Translations under genes and position numbers: made by a program | Shown: one piece after another, positions 9,163-19,668 of the stretch | Position numbering within the stretch: position 1 is the first letter of the stretch | Layout of the letters: each line of letters opens with the position of its first letter | Source of the DNA: JAGVPT01 sp963772165 | Lineage (GTDB): Bacteria; Bacteroidota; Ignavibacteria; UBA10030; UBA8401 | Length of the DNA stretch: 64,000 nucleotides | Reading direction: 5' to 3' | Assembly (NCBI GenBank): GCA_963772165.1 | Contig: CAVYWA010000012.1 | Span: 248,001 to 312,000, forward strand | Notes under the pieces: generated by a model | Seen by the model: the letters and a program-made list of their open reading frames with translations, nothing else | Database searches by the model: none | Told to the model about the DNA's origin: nothing

Positions 9163-12100
9163 ATGAGCAAAAATGAACGTATCCTTGCCGAGGTTGAAGC
9201 GGCAAGAGAATTAGCTACCAATATCCTCGAGCGCATCAGCGATGCATTTGTTGCTCTGGACGTAAACTGGCGCTGTACTTATATGAATGAAAAAGCCGCG
9301 CAGATTTTTGGACGGCAGCGCGAAGAGTTGATCGGTAAACAACTCTGGACCGAATTGCCTGAAAGTATCGACCGACCGCTTTACAAAGCATGCCACAAAG
9401 CAGCCGAAACCCAGCAAGTTATCCTTTTCGAAGAATACTTCGCTTCCTCCGATTGTTGGTTTGAAAATCGAATTCATCCATCGAAAGACGGTCTTTCGAT
9501 TTTTTTCCGGGACATCACGGAACGGAAGGAGGCTGAAGAGGCCCTTCGGAAAAGTGAACACCGGTTTCAAACGCTTGCAGAAGTGTCTCCTGCTGGAATT
9601 TTCCAGACAGATTCGGAAGGATTGACGACCTATGTGAACCCGAGATGGTGCCAAATATCGGGGATGTCGAAAGAGGAGGCATTGGGAACCGGATGGCTAA
9701 GCGCGGTTCATAGCGAGGACAAAGATACATTAAGCAATGGCTGGGAAAGAGCAACAGGGGTTCACGAATCTTCTACGGCAGAATATCGCTTCGTCCGCAA
9801 GGATGGAACAATTGCATGGGTCATCGGGCAGGCAATTCCGGAAAGAAATTCTGAAAACAAATTACTCGGTTACATCGGAACTATTACTGATATCACCGAT
9901 CGCAAACAGACGGAAGACGAACTAAAAGATAGTGAAGCTCGCTATCGTTATTTGTTTGAGCAAAATCCCGCACCCATGTTGATTTACGAATTAGGCAGTC
10001 TCAGCATGCTTGCCGTAAACGATGCTTTTGTCGCACACTATGGTTACAGCAAAACAGAAGCATTGGCCCTTCACCTTACCGACCTCTACCCTCTTTCTGA
10101 AAAAAAAGCTATCGCCGACCTTACAAAGAAATTACATGGGCACGCTTATGTGGGAGAATGGCATCATCTGAAAAAAGACGGCACCCTTATCGCGATAGAA
10201 GCCCGGTCGCACGAATTTTCTTTTGAAGGACGTAATTCCCGTATCGCTGTCATCATCGACGTTACCGAACGCAGACAAGTTGAAGAAGCTCTTCAAAAGA
10301 GCGAGGAGCTGTACCGGACTCTTTTTGAGAACACCGGAACGGCGACCGTCATGATCGAAGAGAATACGATCATCAGTCTTGCCAACGCAGAATTTGAGAG
10401 GCTTTCGCAATACTCAAAACAGGAAATCGAAGGAAAGAAAAGCTGGGCAGATTTTGTCTTCAAGGAAGATCTTGACCGGATGCGGGAACAGTATTTTCGA
10501 AGAAGGGAAAAACGGGCCACCGCGTTGACCCAGTATGAATTCAGGTTTGTCCCCAGAGATGGGAACATCCGTACTATTTTACTTACCATCGATGTGATAC
10601 CGGGGACGAAAAGGAGCGCGGCTTCGTTGTTGGATATTACCAAGCGCAAATTAACGGACGAAGCGCTCCGGGAAAGCGAGCGACAGATTTCTTTGATTTA
10701 CGATACGGTCGGAGACATCATATTCAACGTGAAAGTGGAAAAGGAGGGAAGTTATTCCTTTACGTCTGTCAACCGATGTTTTCTTTCGACCACCGGGCTG
10801 CAAGCCAGTCAAATAATCGGAAGGCGCGTACAGGATATTATTCCGGAACCATCGCTATCGCTGGCGCTGGAAAAGTATTCGGAATCAATCCGAACGAAAA
10901 AAATCGTGCGATGGGAAGAAATTTCAGAATATCCGACGGGACGGCTGATCGGGGAAGTGAGCATCGCGCCTGTGTTTGACGATGCCAGCAATTGTGTCGG
11001 CTTGGTCGGCTCAGTGCATGACATCACCGAGCACAAACGGATTGAAGGGGCATTACGTCAAAGTGAACAGCGCTATAAGCAACTTCTCGAATCCATTACC
11101 GATTATACCTATTCCGTTGAGATTTGCGGCGGCCGTCCTGTGAATACAATTCACGGGTTTGGGTGCGAAAGGGTTACGGGGTACACACCGTCCGATTACT
11201 CAGCCAACCCACAGCTCTGGCTCCAAATGGTGCATCCCGACGATCGGAATATTGTCGAGCATTACGCCGACCCCCTCTGTGAAGGAAAAGAAATTCCGGC
11301 TCTCGAACATCGTATCGTTCACAAAGACGGCTCGATCATCTGGGTCAGAAATACCTATGTCTTGAAGCGTGATGCGGATGGAAAGGTCGTTGGATACGAC
11401 GGACTGATCTCCGATATCACGGAACGTAAACAGGCCGAAGAAGAAATTCATCGACTGAATGCCGAGCTTGAAGAGCGTGTGATCAAACGTACCGCCCAGC
11501 TTGAGGCTGCAAACAAAGAACTGGAAGCGTTTTCGTATTCCGTCTCTCACGATTTACGTGCACCGTTGCGGCATGCCAGCGGATATGTCGACCTCCTCTT
11601 AAAGCGAAACAAAGCCGACCTCTCCGAAAAAGGTCAGCATTATCTCAACGCTATCGCCGATTCGGTCCATCAGATGGGCATGCTTATTGACGAGTTGCTG
11701 CAATTCTCCAGAACCGGACGGACCGAGATGCGCCAGTCGAATTCGGATATGAATAAGATAGTTCAAGAAGCATTGGAATCTTTGCATCCGGAAACTACTC
11801 CCCGCAAGGTAGAATGGATCATCGGCGAATTACCTTCTGTGTTTTGCGATAAGGCGATGCTGAAATTAGTATGGGTGAATCTGCTCAGTAACGCCTTCAA
11901 GTTCACTCGCACGAGAGAAAGTGCCAGGATAGAAATTGGGGCCCGCGAAGAGAATACGGAGTTTGTGTTTTTTGTACGCGATAATGGAGTAGGATTTGAT
12001 ATGCAGTATGCACATAAACTGTTTGGAGTGTTCCAGCGTCTCCATTCCATGGAAGAATTCGAAGGAACCGGCATTGGACTTGCCAATGTCCGCCGCATCA

Positions 12101-12198
12101 TCTCGCGGCATGAAGGGCGTACATGGGCTGAAGCCGAGCCGGATAAAGGAGCAACATTCTATTTCACATTGCCAAACTATAAAAAAGGGAAGTCATGA
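9163..12198 (+). CDS. Multi-PAS sensor histidine kinase (six PAS domains)
   Basis: The 1011-residue protein has no membrane segments, so it is a cytoplasmic sensor. Six PAS/PAC units occupy about residues 20-750; each ends in a DITERK-type PAC tail. A short coiled linker leads to a HisKA domain with the phospho-acceptor His in YSVSHDLRAPL (about residue 792) and an HATPase with the N box NLLSNAFKF and G box GTGIGLANV. The architecture resembles bacteriophytochrome-type kinases that pair with Rcp1-like receivers, and exactly such a receiver follows with a 4-base ATGA overlap. The ATG at 9163 has a GGAGG site 8 bases upstream, so the longer open frame from 8932 is not the start. The signal sensed is unknown. 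It is the first gene of the intact signalling island. Confidence 0.9.
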   Translation: MSKNERILAEVEAARELATNILERISDAFVALDVNWRCTYMNEKAAQIFGRQREELIGKQLWTELPESIDRPLYKACHKAAETQQVILFEEYFASSDCWFENRIHPSKDGLSIFFRDITERKEAEEALRKSEHRFQTLAEVSPAGIFQTDSEGLTTYVNPRWCQISGMSKEEALGTGWLSAVHSEDKDTLSNGWERATGVHESSTAEYRFVRKDGTIAWVIGQAIPERNSENKLLGYIGTITDITDRKQTEDELKDSEARYRYLFEQNPAPMLIYELGSLSMLAVNDAFVAHYGYSKTEALALHLTDLYPLSEKKAIADLTKKLHGHAYVGEWHHLKKDGTLIAIEARSHEFSFEGRNSRIAVIIDVTERRQVEEALQKSEELYRTLFENTGTATVMIEENTIISLANAEFERLSQYSKQEIEGKKSWADFVFKEDLDRMREQYFRRREKRATALTQYEFRFVPRDGNIRTILLTIDVIPGTKRSAASLLDITKRKLTDEALRESERQISLIYDTVGDIIFNVKVEKEGSYSFTSVNRCFLSTTGLQASQIIGRRVQDIIPEPSLSLALEKYSESIRTKKIVRWEEISEYPTGRLIGEVSIAPVFDDASNCVGLVGSVHDITEHKRIEGALRQSEQRYKQLLESITDYTYSVEICGGRPVNTIHGFGCERVTGYTPSDYSANPQLWLQMVHPDDRNIVEHYADPLCEGKEIPALEHRIVHKDGSIIWVRNTYVLKRDADGKVVGYDGLISDITERKQAEEEIHRLNAELEERVIKRTAQLEAANKELEAFSYSVSHDLRAPLRHASGYVDLLLKRNKADLSEKGQHYLNAIADSVHQMGMLIDELLQFSRTGRTEMRQSNSDMNKIVQEALESLHPETTPRKVEWIIGELPSVFCDKAMLKLVWVNLLSNAFKFTRTRESARIEIGAREENTEFVFFVRDNGVGFDMQYAHKLFGVFQRLHSMEEFEGTGIGLANVRRIISRHEGRTWAEAEPDKGATFYFTLPNYKKGKS

Positions 12199-12638
12199 AC
12201 GATCTAAGAACAATTCTCCTCGCCGAAGACAATCCAAAGGATGTCGAATTAACTCTTGAAGCTCTTTCAGAACATAACCTGGCCAACCACGTTGTCGTCG
12301 CAAAAGACGGTGTTGAGGCAATGGAATACCTCCGCTGCGAAGGGAAGTTCAAACTCCGTCGACCGGGAAATCCTGCGGTCGTGTTGCTGGACATCAAAAT
12401 GCCCCGCATGGACGGCATCGAAGTCCTTCAAGCCATTCGAAATGATCCTGCACTAAAGATGCTGCCGGTTGTTATGCTGACCTCCTCCCGTGAAGAGCCG
12501 GATCTAAAAAGATCGTATGAGATGGGAGCTAATGCGTACGTGGTAAAGCCGGTAGATTTCCAGGATTTTATCGTAGCGGTAAAACAGGTTGGCGTGTTTT
12601 GGGCGGTTATAAACGAACTTCCGCCGGAGAGGACGTAA
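12195..12638 (+). CDS. Rcp1-like single-domain response regulator
   Basis: This 147-residue receiver domain has no output domain. The acidic pocket is in ILLAEDNPKDVEL, the phospho-acceptor Asp in VVLLDIKMPRMDG, the Thr/Ser switch in VVMLTSSRE and the Lys in YVVKPVDF. The NPKDVEL and long alpha4 region match the cyanobacterial-phytochrome regulator Rcp1 group. It overlaps the upstream kinase by four bases and is probably its direct phosphotransfer partner. With no DNA-binding or enzymatic domain, it should act by protein contact or pass phosphate onward. The next kinase starts four bases after its stop. Confidence 0.92.
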   Translation: MNDLRTILLAEDNPKDVELTLEALSEHNLANHVVVAKDGVEAMEYLRCEGKFKLRRPGNPAVVLLDIKMPRMDGIEVLQAIRNDPALKMLPVVMLTSSREEPDLKRSYEMGANAYVVKPVDFQDFIVAVKQVGVFWAVINELPPERT

Positions 12639-12642
12639 ATCT

Positions 12643-15600
12643 ATGAAACATAAAATTGCTCGAAAAACACCGTTAAAAGTCTTGTACCTTGAGGACTCGC
12701 CTCACGACGTTGAAATCATACGTGAGTTACTCAAAGATGCAGGATATGATCTCAGTATGGATTGCGCTGACAAGAAAAAAGAATATACCTCTTTGCTTAG
12801 CGAACGTACATACGATATCATTCTCAGCGATTTCACGTTGCCCGGATTCAATGCATTTGGGGCATTGGACCTAGCGAAAAAAATCTGCCCGGAAGTTCCC
12901 TTTATTTGCGTCTCCGGATCGATCGGAGAAGAGACTGCCATTGAACTTATCAAGCAAGGAGCTGTTGACTACGTTTTAAAGGATCGCATGGTCAGACTTC
13001 CTTTAGGTATCAAACGCGCACTTGATGAAGCAAAAGAAAGAAAATCAAGACGGCAGGCAGAAGAAGCATTGCGCGAAAGCGAAGAACGGTACCGCCTCCT
13101 TTTCAACTCCAGTATGGATGGTATTCTCCTCACATCTCCGACCGGTGAAATCTTTTCTGCAAATCCTGCCATGTGCAACATGGTCCACCGTTCGGAGGAA
13201 GAAATCTGTTTGCTCGGTCGTAACGGTGTTGTCGATGCCTCCGATCCACGGTTAGCTCCTGCACTTGAAAAACGTTTAAAAACCGGAAGGTTTAGCGGCG
13301 AACTTACCCTCCTGCACAAAGACGGCTCAAAATTTCCAGCCGAAGTCTCCACCGTGCTCTTTAAAGATAAGAAAGGCACCGATCACACAAGCATGATCAT
13401 TCGAGACATCACCGAGCGAAAGCGGGCGGAGGAGGAACTGATAAAGAATGAGGCCTTGCTGAGTACGGCCGTAGAGAACCTTCCGTTAATATTTTACATC
13501 ATTGATCCCAATGGAACGTTCAAACTCTCCATCGGTGCCGGACTGAAGGGGCTTGGGCTCAGGCCGAATCAGGTGGTGGGCCAGTCTGTTTTCGAGGTCT
13601 ACAAAGATTTTCCAGTCATTACTGATTCCATTAAAAAATCGCTCGCCGGTGAAGTTGTAGAATTTGAATCGTCTGTGGCAGAATTGTTTTTCGCCAATTT
13701 TTTGGTTCCTTTTTCATCCGTAAAGGGGATCTTTGCAGGAGTTGTCGGAGTGGCTCTTGATATCACCGAGCGCAAGCAGTCACAAGAGGCACTCAGGGAA
13801 AGCGAGCGCCAGCTCTCCTCTATCTACAATACCGTGGGGGATACCATTTTTCAATTGGCGGTAGAATCCGATGAGAAGTATCGTTTTGTTTCGGTCAACC
13901 AGGCATTCTGCAATGTTACCGGATTGACAGAAAAAATGGTCGTCGGAAAACTGGTAAACGAAGTTATTCCCGAACCTTCCCTTTCAATGGTACTCGGAAA
14001 ATATAAGACGGCAATTGAAGAGAATTCAATCATCCGATGGGAAGAGACTTCTGATTACCCAGCCGGACGACTCACAGGTGATGTAAGTATTGCTCCCGTT
14101 GTCGACGACAAAGGGCGCTGCACCCATCTCGTCGGTTCAGTCCATGACATCACCGAGCGCAAGCAGGCGGAAGAGAAGATTGTAAAACTCAGCCGCATGT
14201 ACAGGTTGCTGAGTAATATCAACCAGGCAATCGTTCGTATTCACGATCCGCAGGAATTGTTCAGCGAAGTCTGTAGAATTCCCGTTGAAGCGGGCAACTT
14301 CCGGATGGCATGGCTCGGCATGGTCAATCCGGAGACTCAAAAAGTTGACATCGTCGCTTCCGCAGGGTCGTCAAATGACTATCTCAGTAAAATCAATATT
14401 GATTTAAAAGATAATAAGCGAGGCCAGGGACCGACAGGAATGGCCATCAAATCAGGCACTCATGCAATCTCGAACGACATCGAGCATGATGATACCTTGC
14501 TTCCATGGCGAGAAGATGCCGCAAGACTCGGCTATCGTTCATCGGCCGCGTTTCCAATAAAGGTTTCCGGAAAAATATGGGGAGCTTTCACTCTTTATTC
14601 AAGCGAATCTGGATTCTTTACTACGGATGAGATCAAGCTGCTTGATGAATTGGCGATGGATATCTCCTTTGCGATCGAATTCATCCAGCAGGAATCCGAG
14701 CGTAAGCGGGCGGAAGAAAAGGCGAATCATCTTGCTGCTATCGTTCAATCATCTGAAGATGCCATCATCGGAAAAAATTTGGATGGAATGATCACGAGTT
14801 GGAATAAGGGCGCGGGGAAGATCTATGGGTATACCGAAAGCGAAGTGATCGGCAAATCCATATCGATCTTGATTCCGCCCGGTAACGAAGACGAGATGCC
14901 GGGGATTCTTGACAGGCTCAAGTCGGGCGAATATATCGAACATTATGAAACAGTGCGGCGCACAAAAGATGGCCGAGAAATTCGAATGTCGCTTACGATT
15001 TCGCCCATCCGGGACGCTGAAGGGAAGATCATTGCTGCATCGACAATCGGACGCGATATCACCGAACACAAGCAGGCAGAAGAAAAACTAAGAAAGAGTG
15101 AAGAAAAATACCGCAGTATATTTGAAAATGTGCAAGATATCTACTACGAAGTCTCGCTCGATGGAACACTTCTCGAAGTCAGTCCCTCCATCGAAATCAT
15201 GACGAAGGGACAATACCATCGCGATGATCTCGTCGGAAAGTCGATGGACGATTTCTATTCTGTTGCCGGAGGACGGCAAGCGTTCCTCGCACTACTACGG
15301 GAACGAAGGGATGTTACAGACCATGAGATCATGCTTAAGAACCGCGATGGTTCATATGTGACGTGTTCCATTTCTGCGAAGGTATTCTTCGATGGACAGG
15401 GTGCACCGTTGAAGATTGTCGGCAGTATGCGCGACATCACCGAGCGCAAGAAGGCGGAAGAGGCATTAGGCGATAGCGAGGAGCGTTACCGCGCACTGGT
15501 GACATTTTCACCCGATCCACTCTACGTCCACGTCGATGGCCGCGTCACGCTCGTGAATCCTGCCATGTGCAAACTGCTCGGCGCCGACGATCCATCGCAG

Positions 15601-18477
15601 CTGATTGGGAAGCAGGTGTTGGAGATCGTACATCCTGAATACCACGAAATAGTACAGGAACGCTGGAAGACGGTGTTTGGCGGTCGGCCGGCGCCGCTTC
15701 TCGAGGAAAAGTTCATTCGCATCGACGGCACTGCCGTCGACGTGGAAGTCAATGCAGTCGCTGTCGATTGGAAAGGATCAAAAGGAGTGCAGGTGATTGC
15801 TCGCGATATCACCGAGCGCAAGCAGGCAGAGGATGCGATTCGGGAGTCTGAAGAAAGATTTCGCATGGTGTTCGAGAATGTGTTTGACGGCATCAGCATT
15901 TACAGCGAAGATCCCGACCCCTCTAAAAGAAGACTCGTCGAGTGTAATGAACGGTACGCCACCATGGCGGGCCGAAGTCGCGAGGAACTGCTCCAATTCG
16001 GAAACACGCTAAGACTCCAGAAAACGCATGAAGACGCAGCAAATGACAATCGTTTAAAATCCCTTACGCGGGGAACGGCATATCAGGGCTCTTTCTCATG
16101 GATTCGACCCGATGGAAAAGAGAATAGTATTGAGTATGTCGGCGTGCCGATTATGTGGAGGGGAAAGCCACACTCGATTGGCATTGATCGAGATATCACG
16201 GAACGTGAAAGAACGGAAAAACAGGTCCGCCTTCTTGCCCACACAATAAAAAGCATCGGTGAATGTGTAAGCATCACCGACATGAATGACAATATCCTCT
16301 TTGTCAACGATGCGTTTCTGGCCACGTATCGATATGCCGAGCATGAAATCCTAGGAAAGAACATCTCCATCCTTCGATCGCCAAACAATGCTCCTGACCT
16401 TATCGGGGCAATTTACCGCACCGCAAGGAATGAGGGCTGGCACGGGGAAATGTTGAATCGTGCAAAGGACGGTCGCGAATTTCCCATTTCGCTTTCCACC
16501 TCTATTGTTCGAGACGATAATGGAAAAGCAGTAGCCCTTGTAGGTGTTGCCTCCGATATCACCGAGCGCAAACGGGCGGAAGAAGCACTGACGTATGAGC
16601 GCAACTTGCTCAGAGCGCTGATGGACAATATACCGGACCATGTCTATTTCAAAGACAACGACTCCCGCTTTCTGAGAATCAGCAAGTCCCAGGCGAGCAT
16701 ATTCGGAATTGACGATCCCTCGCAGGCTATCGGTAAAACAGATTTTGATTTCTTTGCCGAGGAACATGCACGTTCGGCGTTTGAGGCCGAGCAAAAGATC
16801 GTGAAATCCGGAATTGCCATCGTCGATTTGGAAGAAAAAGAATCGTGGCCCGACGGCCGGCAAACGTGGGCGTCAACCACGAAGGTCCCTTTCCGGAACG
16901 TGCAAGGCGAAATCATCGGGACATTCGGCATTTCCAGAGATATCACCGAACGTAAACACGCGGAAGAGGAACGGCAGCGTTTGATAACTGCTTTTGAGCA
17001 GACTGCGGAAGCCATTCTTGTCACGGATCCTCGAGGCATCATTCGATACGTCAACCCCGCATTCGAACGAATCACCGGGTTTACTCGCGAAGAAGCCATC
17101 GGCCAGAATCCGCGCATCATGAATAGCGGGCGACAGAATGCCGGGTTTTACAACGAGCTTTGGAAAGCGATTTCCACGGGCAGGAAATGGAGGGGGAGGT
17201 TCATCAACAAAAAGAAGGATGGAACATTGTTCACGGATGAGACCTCCATCTCACCCGTCCTCAATGAGCAGGGGGAAATCATGAATTACGTTGGAGTGAA
17301 GCGCGACATAACCGGGGAGCTATCCCTGCAAACACAGTTAGCTCAAGCTCAAAAACTTGAAAGCATCGGAACTCTCGCCAGCGGCATCGCCCACGACTTT
17401 AATAATATTCTCGGCATCATTTTGGGTCATACGAGTCTTCTGGAACGTCTGCGGGAAGATTCGCACATGCATTCAGAGAGTGTCGCGGCAATTATGAAGG
17501 CAACGCAGCGCGGCACTTCGTTAGTCAAACAGCTCATGCTCTTTGCACGGAAAACGGAACCTCTCTTAGAACCCGTTAAGGTCAACAATATCATCGGAGA
17601 AATTACCAAACTTCTGCAAAGGACATTCCCCAAGACTATCACCATCTCGGCGTCTCTCCAGCAAGATTTACCCGAGATTGTTGCCGATTCCAGCCAGATT
17701 CATCAAGTGTTGTTGAATCTTCTTGTGAACGCGCGAGACGCGATGCCACATAGCGGAACGATTTCAATCACAACCGGGACTGTCGAAGGTGAAATTGTCA
17801 GCTCACGATTCCCAAAAGCAACTGCCCGGCAGTATGTCAAGGTTGAAGTCGCCGATACCGGAATCGGAATGGACGAAGCAACGCGTCAGAGAATTTTTGA
17901 ACCGTTCTTTACAACAAAAGGTCCCGGAAAAGGAACCGGCTTAGGTCTCGCGGTGGTGTTTGGTATCGTTGAATATCACAACGGCTTCATTGATGTCCGG
18001 ACCGCCCTCGGCGAGGGAACGAGTTTCACCGTGTATCTTCCGATACCGGAGTTCATAGGACATGAAACCCAAGCAGCCGGAAAGGTCCTTGTGGATATAC
18101 CGGGCGGGACAGAAACTATTCTGTTCATCGAGGACGAAGAAGCCCTGAGGAGTCTTGCAAAAGGCATTCTTGTTTCGAAGGGCTACACGGTATTAACCGC
18201 AGAAGACGGCATGGAGGGAGTTGAAATGTACCGGAGCCATCAAAAAGAGATTGCCGTTGTTGTCTCCGACATAGGGCTTCCCATCCTTGGCGGCCAGGAC
18301 GTCTTCAGGAAAATTCGAGCGATCAACCCGGAGGCAAAGGTAATCTTTGCAAGCGGTTTTTTCGATCCGGACACGAAGACCGACATGTACAAAGCCGGAC
18401 TCAAAGATTTCATCCAGAAGCCGTACATGCAAGATGAAGTTTTGCAGAAGATTCGCGCGGCAATCGACTCAAAATGA
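12643..18477 (+). CDS. Giant hybrid histidine kinase: REC, ten PAS, GAF, HisKA, HATPase, REC
   Basis: The 1944-residue protein has no membrane segments. Order: receiver (about 15-135, Asp in ILSDFTLPG), PAS1-3 (150-510), GAF (515-690), PAS4-10 (695-1570), HisKA (His in SGIAHDFNNIL, about 1583), HATPase (about 1685-1805, GTGLGLAVV) and a C-terminal receiver (1820-1940, Asp in VVVSDIGLPILGG). The IAHDFNN H box places it with NtrB-like hybrid kinases. Every PAS ends in a PAC motif such as DITERK. Its N-terminal receiver may be phosphorylated by the preceding kinase, which would make it the second layer of a relay. The single open frame of 5.8 kb has no frameshift, in contrast to the first 8.5 kb. 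Several PAS units closely resemble units in the neighbouring kinases. Confidence 0.93.
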   Translation: MKHKIARKTPLKVLYLEDSPHDVEIIRELLKDAGYDLSMDCADKKKEYTSLLSERTYDIILSDFTLPGFNAFGALDLAKKICPEVPFICVSGSIGEETAIELIKQGAVDYVLKDRMVRLPLGIKRALDEAKERKSRRQAEEALRESEERYRLLFNSSMDGILLTSPTGEIFSANPAMCNMVHRSEEEICLLGRNGVVDASDPRLAPALEKRLKTGRFSGELTLLHKDGSKFPAEVSTVLFKDKKGTDHTSMIIRDITERKRAEEELIKNEALLSTAVENLPLIFYIIDPNGTFKLSIGAGLKGLGLRPNQVVGQSVFEVYKDFPVITDSIKKSLAGEVVEFESSVAELFFANFLVPFSSVKGIFAGVVGVALDITERKQSQEALRESERQLSSIYNTVGDTIFQLAVESDEKYRFVSVNQAFCNVTGLTEKMVVGKLVNEVIPEPSLSMVLGKYKTAIEENSIIRWEETSDYPAGRLTGDVSIAPVVDDKGRCTHLVGSVHDITERKQAEEKIVKLSRMYRLLSNINQAIVRIHDPQELFSEVCRIPVEAGNFRMAWLGMVNPETQKVDIVASAGSSNDYLSKINIDLKDNKRGQGPTGMAIKSGTHAISNDIEHDDTLLPWREDAARLGYRSSAAFPIKVSGKIWGAFTLYSSESGFFTTDEIKLLDELAMDISFAIEFIQQESERKRAEEKANHLAAIVQSSEDAIIGKNLDGMITSWNKGAGKIYGYTESEVIGKSISILIPPGNEDEMPGILDRLKSGEYIEHYETVRRTKDGREIRMSLTISPIRDAEGKIIAASTIGRDITEHKQAEEKLRKSEEKYRSIFENVQDIYYEVSLDGTLLEVSPSIEIMTKGQYHRDDLVGKSMDDFYSVAGGRQAFLALLRERRDVTDHEIMLKNRDGSYVTCSISAKVFFDGQGAPLKIVGSMRDITERKKAEEALGDSEERYRALVTFSPDPLYVHVDGRVTLVNPAMCKLLGADDPSQLIGKQVLEIVHPEYHEIVQERWKTVFGGRPAPLLEEKFIRIDGTAVDVEVNAVAVDWKGSKGVQVIARDITERKQAEDAIRESEERFRMVFENVFDGISIYSEDPDPSKRRLVECNERYATMAGRSREELLQFGNTLRLQKTHEDAANDNRLKSLTRGTAYQGSFSWIRPDGKENSIEYVGVPIMWRGKPHSIGIDRDITERERTEKQVRLLAHTIKSIGECVSITDMNDNILFVNDAFLATYRYAEHEILGKNISILRSPNNAPDLIGAIYRTARNEGWHGEMLNRAKDGREFPISLSTSIVRDDNGKAVALVGVASDITERKRAEEALTYERNLLRALMDNIPDHVYFKDNDSRFLRISKSQASIFGIDDPSQAIGKTDFDFFAEEHARSAFEAEQKIVKSGIAIVDLEEKESWPDGRQTWASTTKVPFRNVQGEIIGTFGISRDITERKHAEEERQRLITAFEQTAEAILVTDPRGIIRYVNPAFERITGFTREEAIGQNPRIMNSGRQNAGFYNELWKAISTGRKWRGRFINKKKDGTLFTDETSISPVLNEQGEIMNYVGVKRDITGELSLQTQLAQAQKLESIGTLASGIAHDFNNILGIILGHTSLLERLREDSHMHSESVAAIMKATQRGTSLVKQLMLFARKTEPLLEPVKVNNIIGEITKLLQRTFPKTITISASLQQDLPEIVADSSQIHQVLLNLLVNARDAMPHSGTISITTGTVEGEIVSSRFPKATARQYVKVEVADTGIGMDEATRQRIFEPFFTTKGPGKGTGLGLAVVFGIVEYHNGFIDVRTALGEGTSFTVYLPIPEFIGHETQAAGKVLVDIPGGTETILFIEDEEALRSLAKGILVSKGYTVLTAEDGMEGVEMYRSHQKEIAVVVSDIGLPILGGQDVFRKIRAINPEAKVIFASGFFDPDTKTDMYKAGLKDFIQKPYMQDEVLQKIRAAIDSK

Positions 18478-18501
18478 TAAGGGGAGGAGGTATCCATCAC
18501 A

Positions 18502-19668
18502 ATGGAACATGCAAAGACGAATACGACCGCTCAGCTTCCGTCGCAAAAAATACTCGTCATCGACGACGAAGATGACTACCGCTCGATGATAGCGGTTACG
18601 CTTACGATGATGGGCTATCACGTCATCGAGGCAAGCAACGGGCTGAATGGACTGGCAGCAGTAAAGGCGCATCATCCGGATCTGGTCCTCTGCGACATCA
18701 ATATGCCGGAAATGGATGGCTACACGCTGCTTGGCACGTTAAAAGAGGATCCTGAATGTGCCGCGATCCCGTTTATTTTTTTGACGGGTAATACGGCAAA
18801 AACCGAAATGCGCCAGGGGATGCAGCTTGGCGCTGACGATTATCTGACAAAGCCATTCACATCCGACGAGCTTATCACTGCAATAAAGACGAGGCTCGTG
18901 AGAAAAAAATCTTTGCAAGAATATTATGAAAACCAATTTGAGGATATCAAGACAAGTATTGTGAGGTCGCTTCCCCATGAATTTCGCACCCCTTTGCATG
19001 CGATACTCGGGTATGCTCAAATCTTGCAGGAGGAAACAGACCTGCCTCTCGGCGAAGTGAAAGAAATCGGTGCAATGCTGCACAAATCTGCGCAACGGCT
19101 TCATCACTTACTGGAAAACCTGATTCTGCTTGGAGAGCTGCAGTTTCTTATGAACGATCAAAAAGCAATCACAACGTTGCGGATGGAGGCAATAACATCG
19201 CTGCGCGAAGTTATCAGGTCGGCGACAAAGGAAGAAGCGGGCGCTCAGAAGCGAAGTGATTCGATAGACATCCAAGTCAAAGATTCTGTCGTTCAAATAT
19301 CTTCGACGCACCTGACAAAGATCATCGAAGAGATAACGAACAATGCATTAAAATTCTCACAGCCCGGAACGAAAATCCATATTACAACTGAGGATAACGA
19401 AACGGAAGTACTGATCGTCATAAAAGATGAAGGCCGTGGGATGTCTCGGGAACAGCTCGGTAAAATTACTGCATTCCAACAATTTGAGCGCCGCCATTAC
19501 GAGCAGCAGGGAGCGGGCCTCGGATTGGCAATTGCAAAAACACTTACAGAGCTCTATGGAGGAAGCCTCATGATCGAAAGCGCAGAGAAGATCGGGACGA
19601 CGGTAAAGATAAAGTTATTGAAAGCAATGAATGACCAGCCCCCTGTTGGTGTGCCAACACGACGGTAA
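18502..19668 (+). CDS. Receiver-histidine kinase hybrid (REC-HisKA-HATPase)
   Basis: The 388-residue protein starts with a receiver (about residues 10-125; Asp in LVLCDINMPEMDG, Lys in DDYLTKPF). It continues with a HisKA domain whose H box is SLPHEFRTPLHAILGY (about 155-170) and an HATPase with ITNNALKFS and GAGLGLAIAKTLTEL. There is no PAS or transmembrane sensor, so its input is phosphorylation of its own receiver. That makes it a likely intermediate in the relay downstream of the giant kinase. A GGAGGAGG-like ribosome site precedes ATG 18502 by about 12 bases, and the gap to the previous gene is 24 bases. A 420-base gap follows, which probably ends the first transcription unit. Confidence 0.92.
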   Translation: MEHAKTNTTAQLPSQKILVIDDEDDYRSMIAVTLTMMGYHVIEASNGLNGLAAVKAHHPDLVLCDINMPEMDGYTLLGTLKEDPECAAIPFIFLTGNTAKTEMRQGMQLGADDYLTKPFTSDELITAIKTRLVRKKSLQEYYENQFEDIKTSIVRSLPHEFRTPLHAILGYAQILQEETDLPLGEVKEIGAMLHKSAQRLHHLLENLILLGELQFLMNDQKAITTLRMEAITSLREVIRSATKEEAGAQKRSDSIDIQVKDSVVQISSTHLTKIIEEITNNALKFSQPGTKIHITTEDNETEVLIVIKDEGRGMSREQLGKITAFQQFERRHYEQQGAGLGLAIAKTLTELYGGSLMIESAEKIGTTVKIKLLKAMNDQPPVGVPTRR

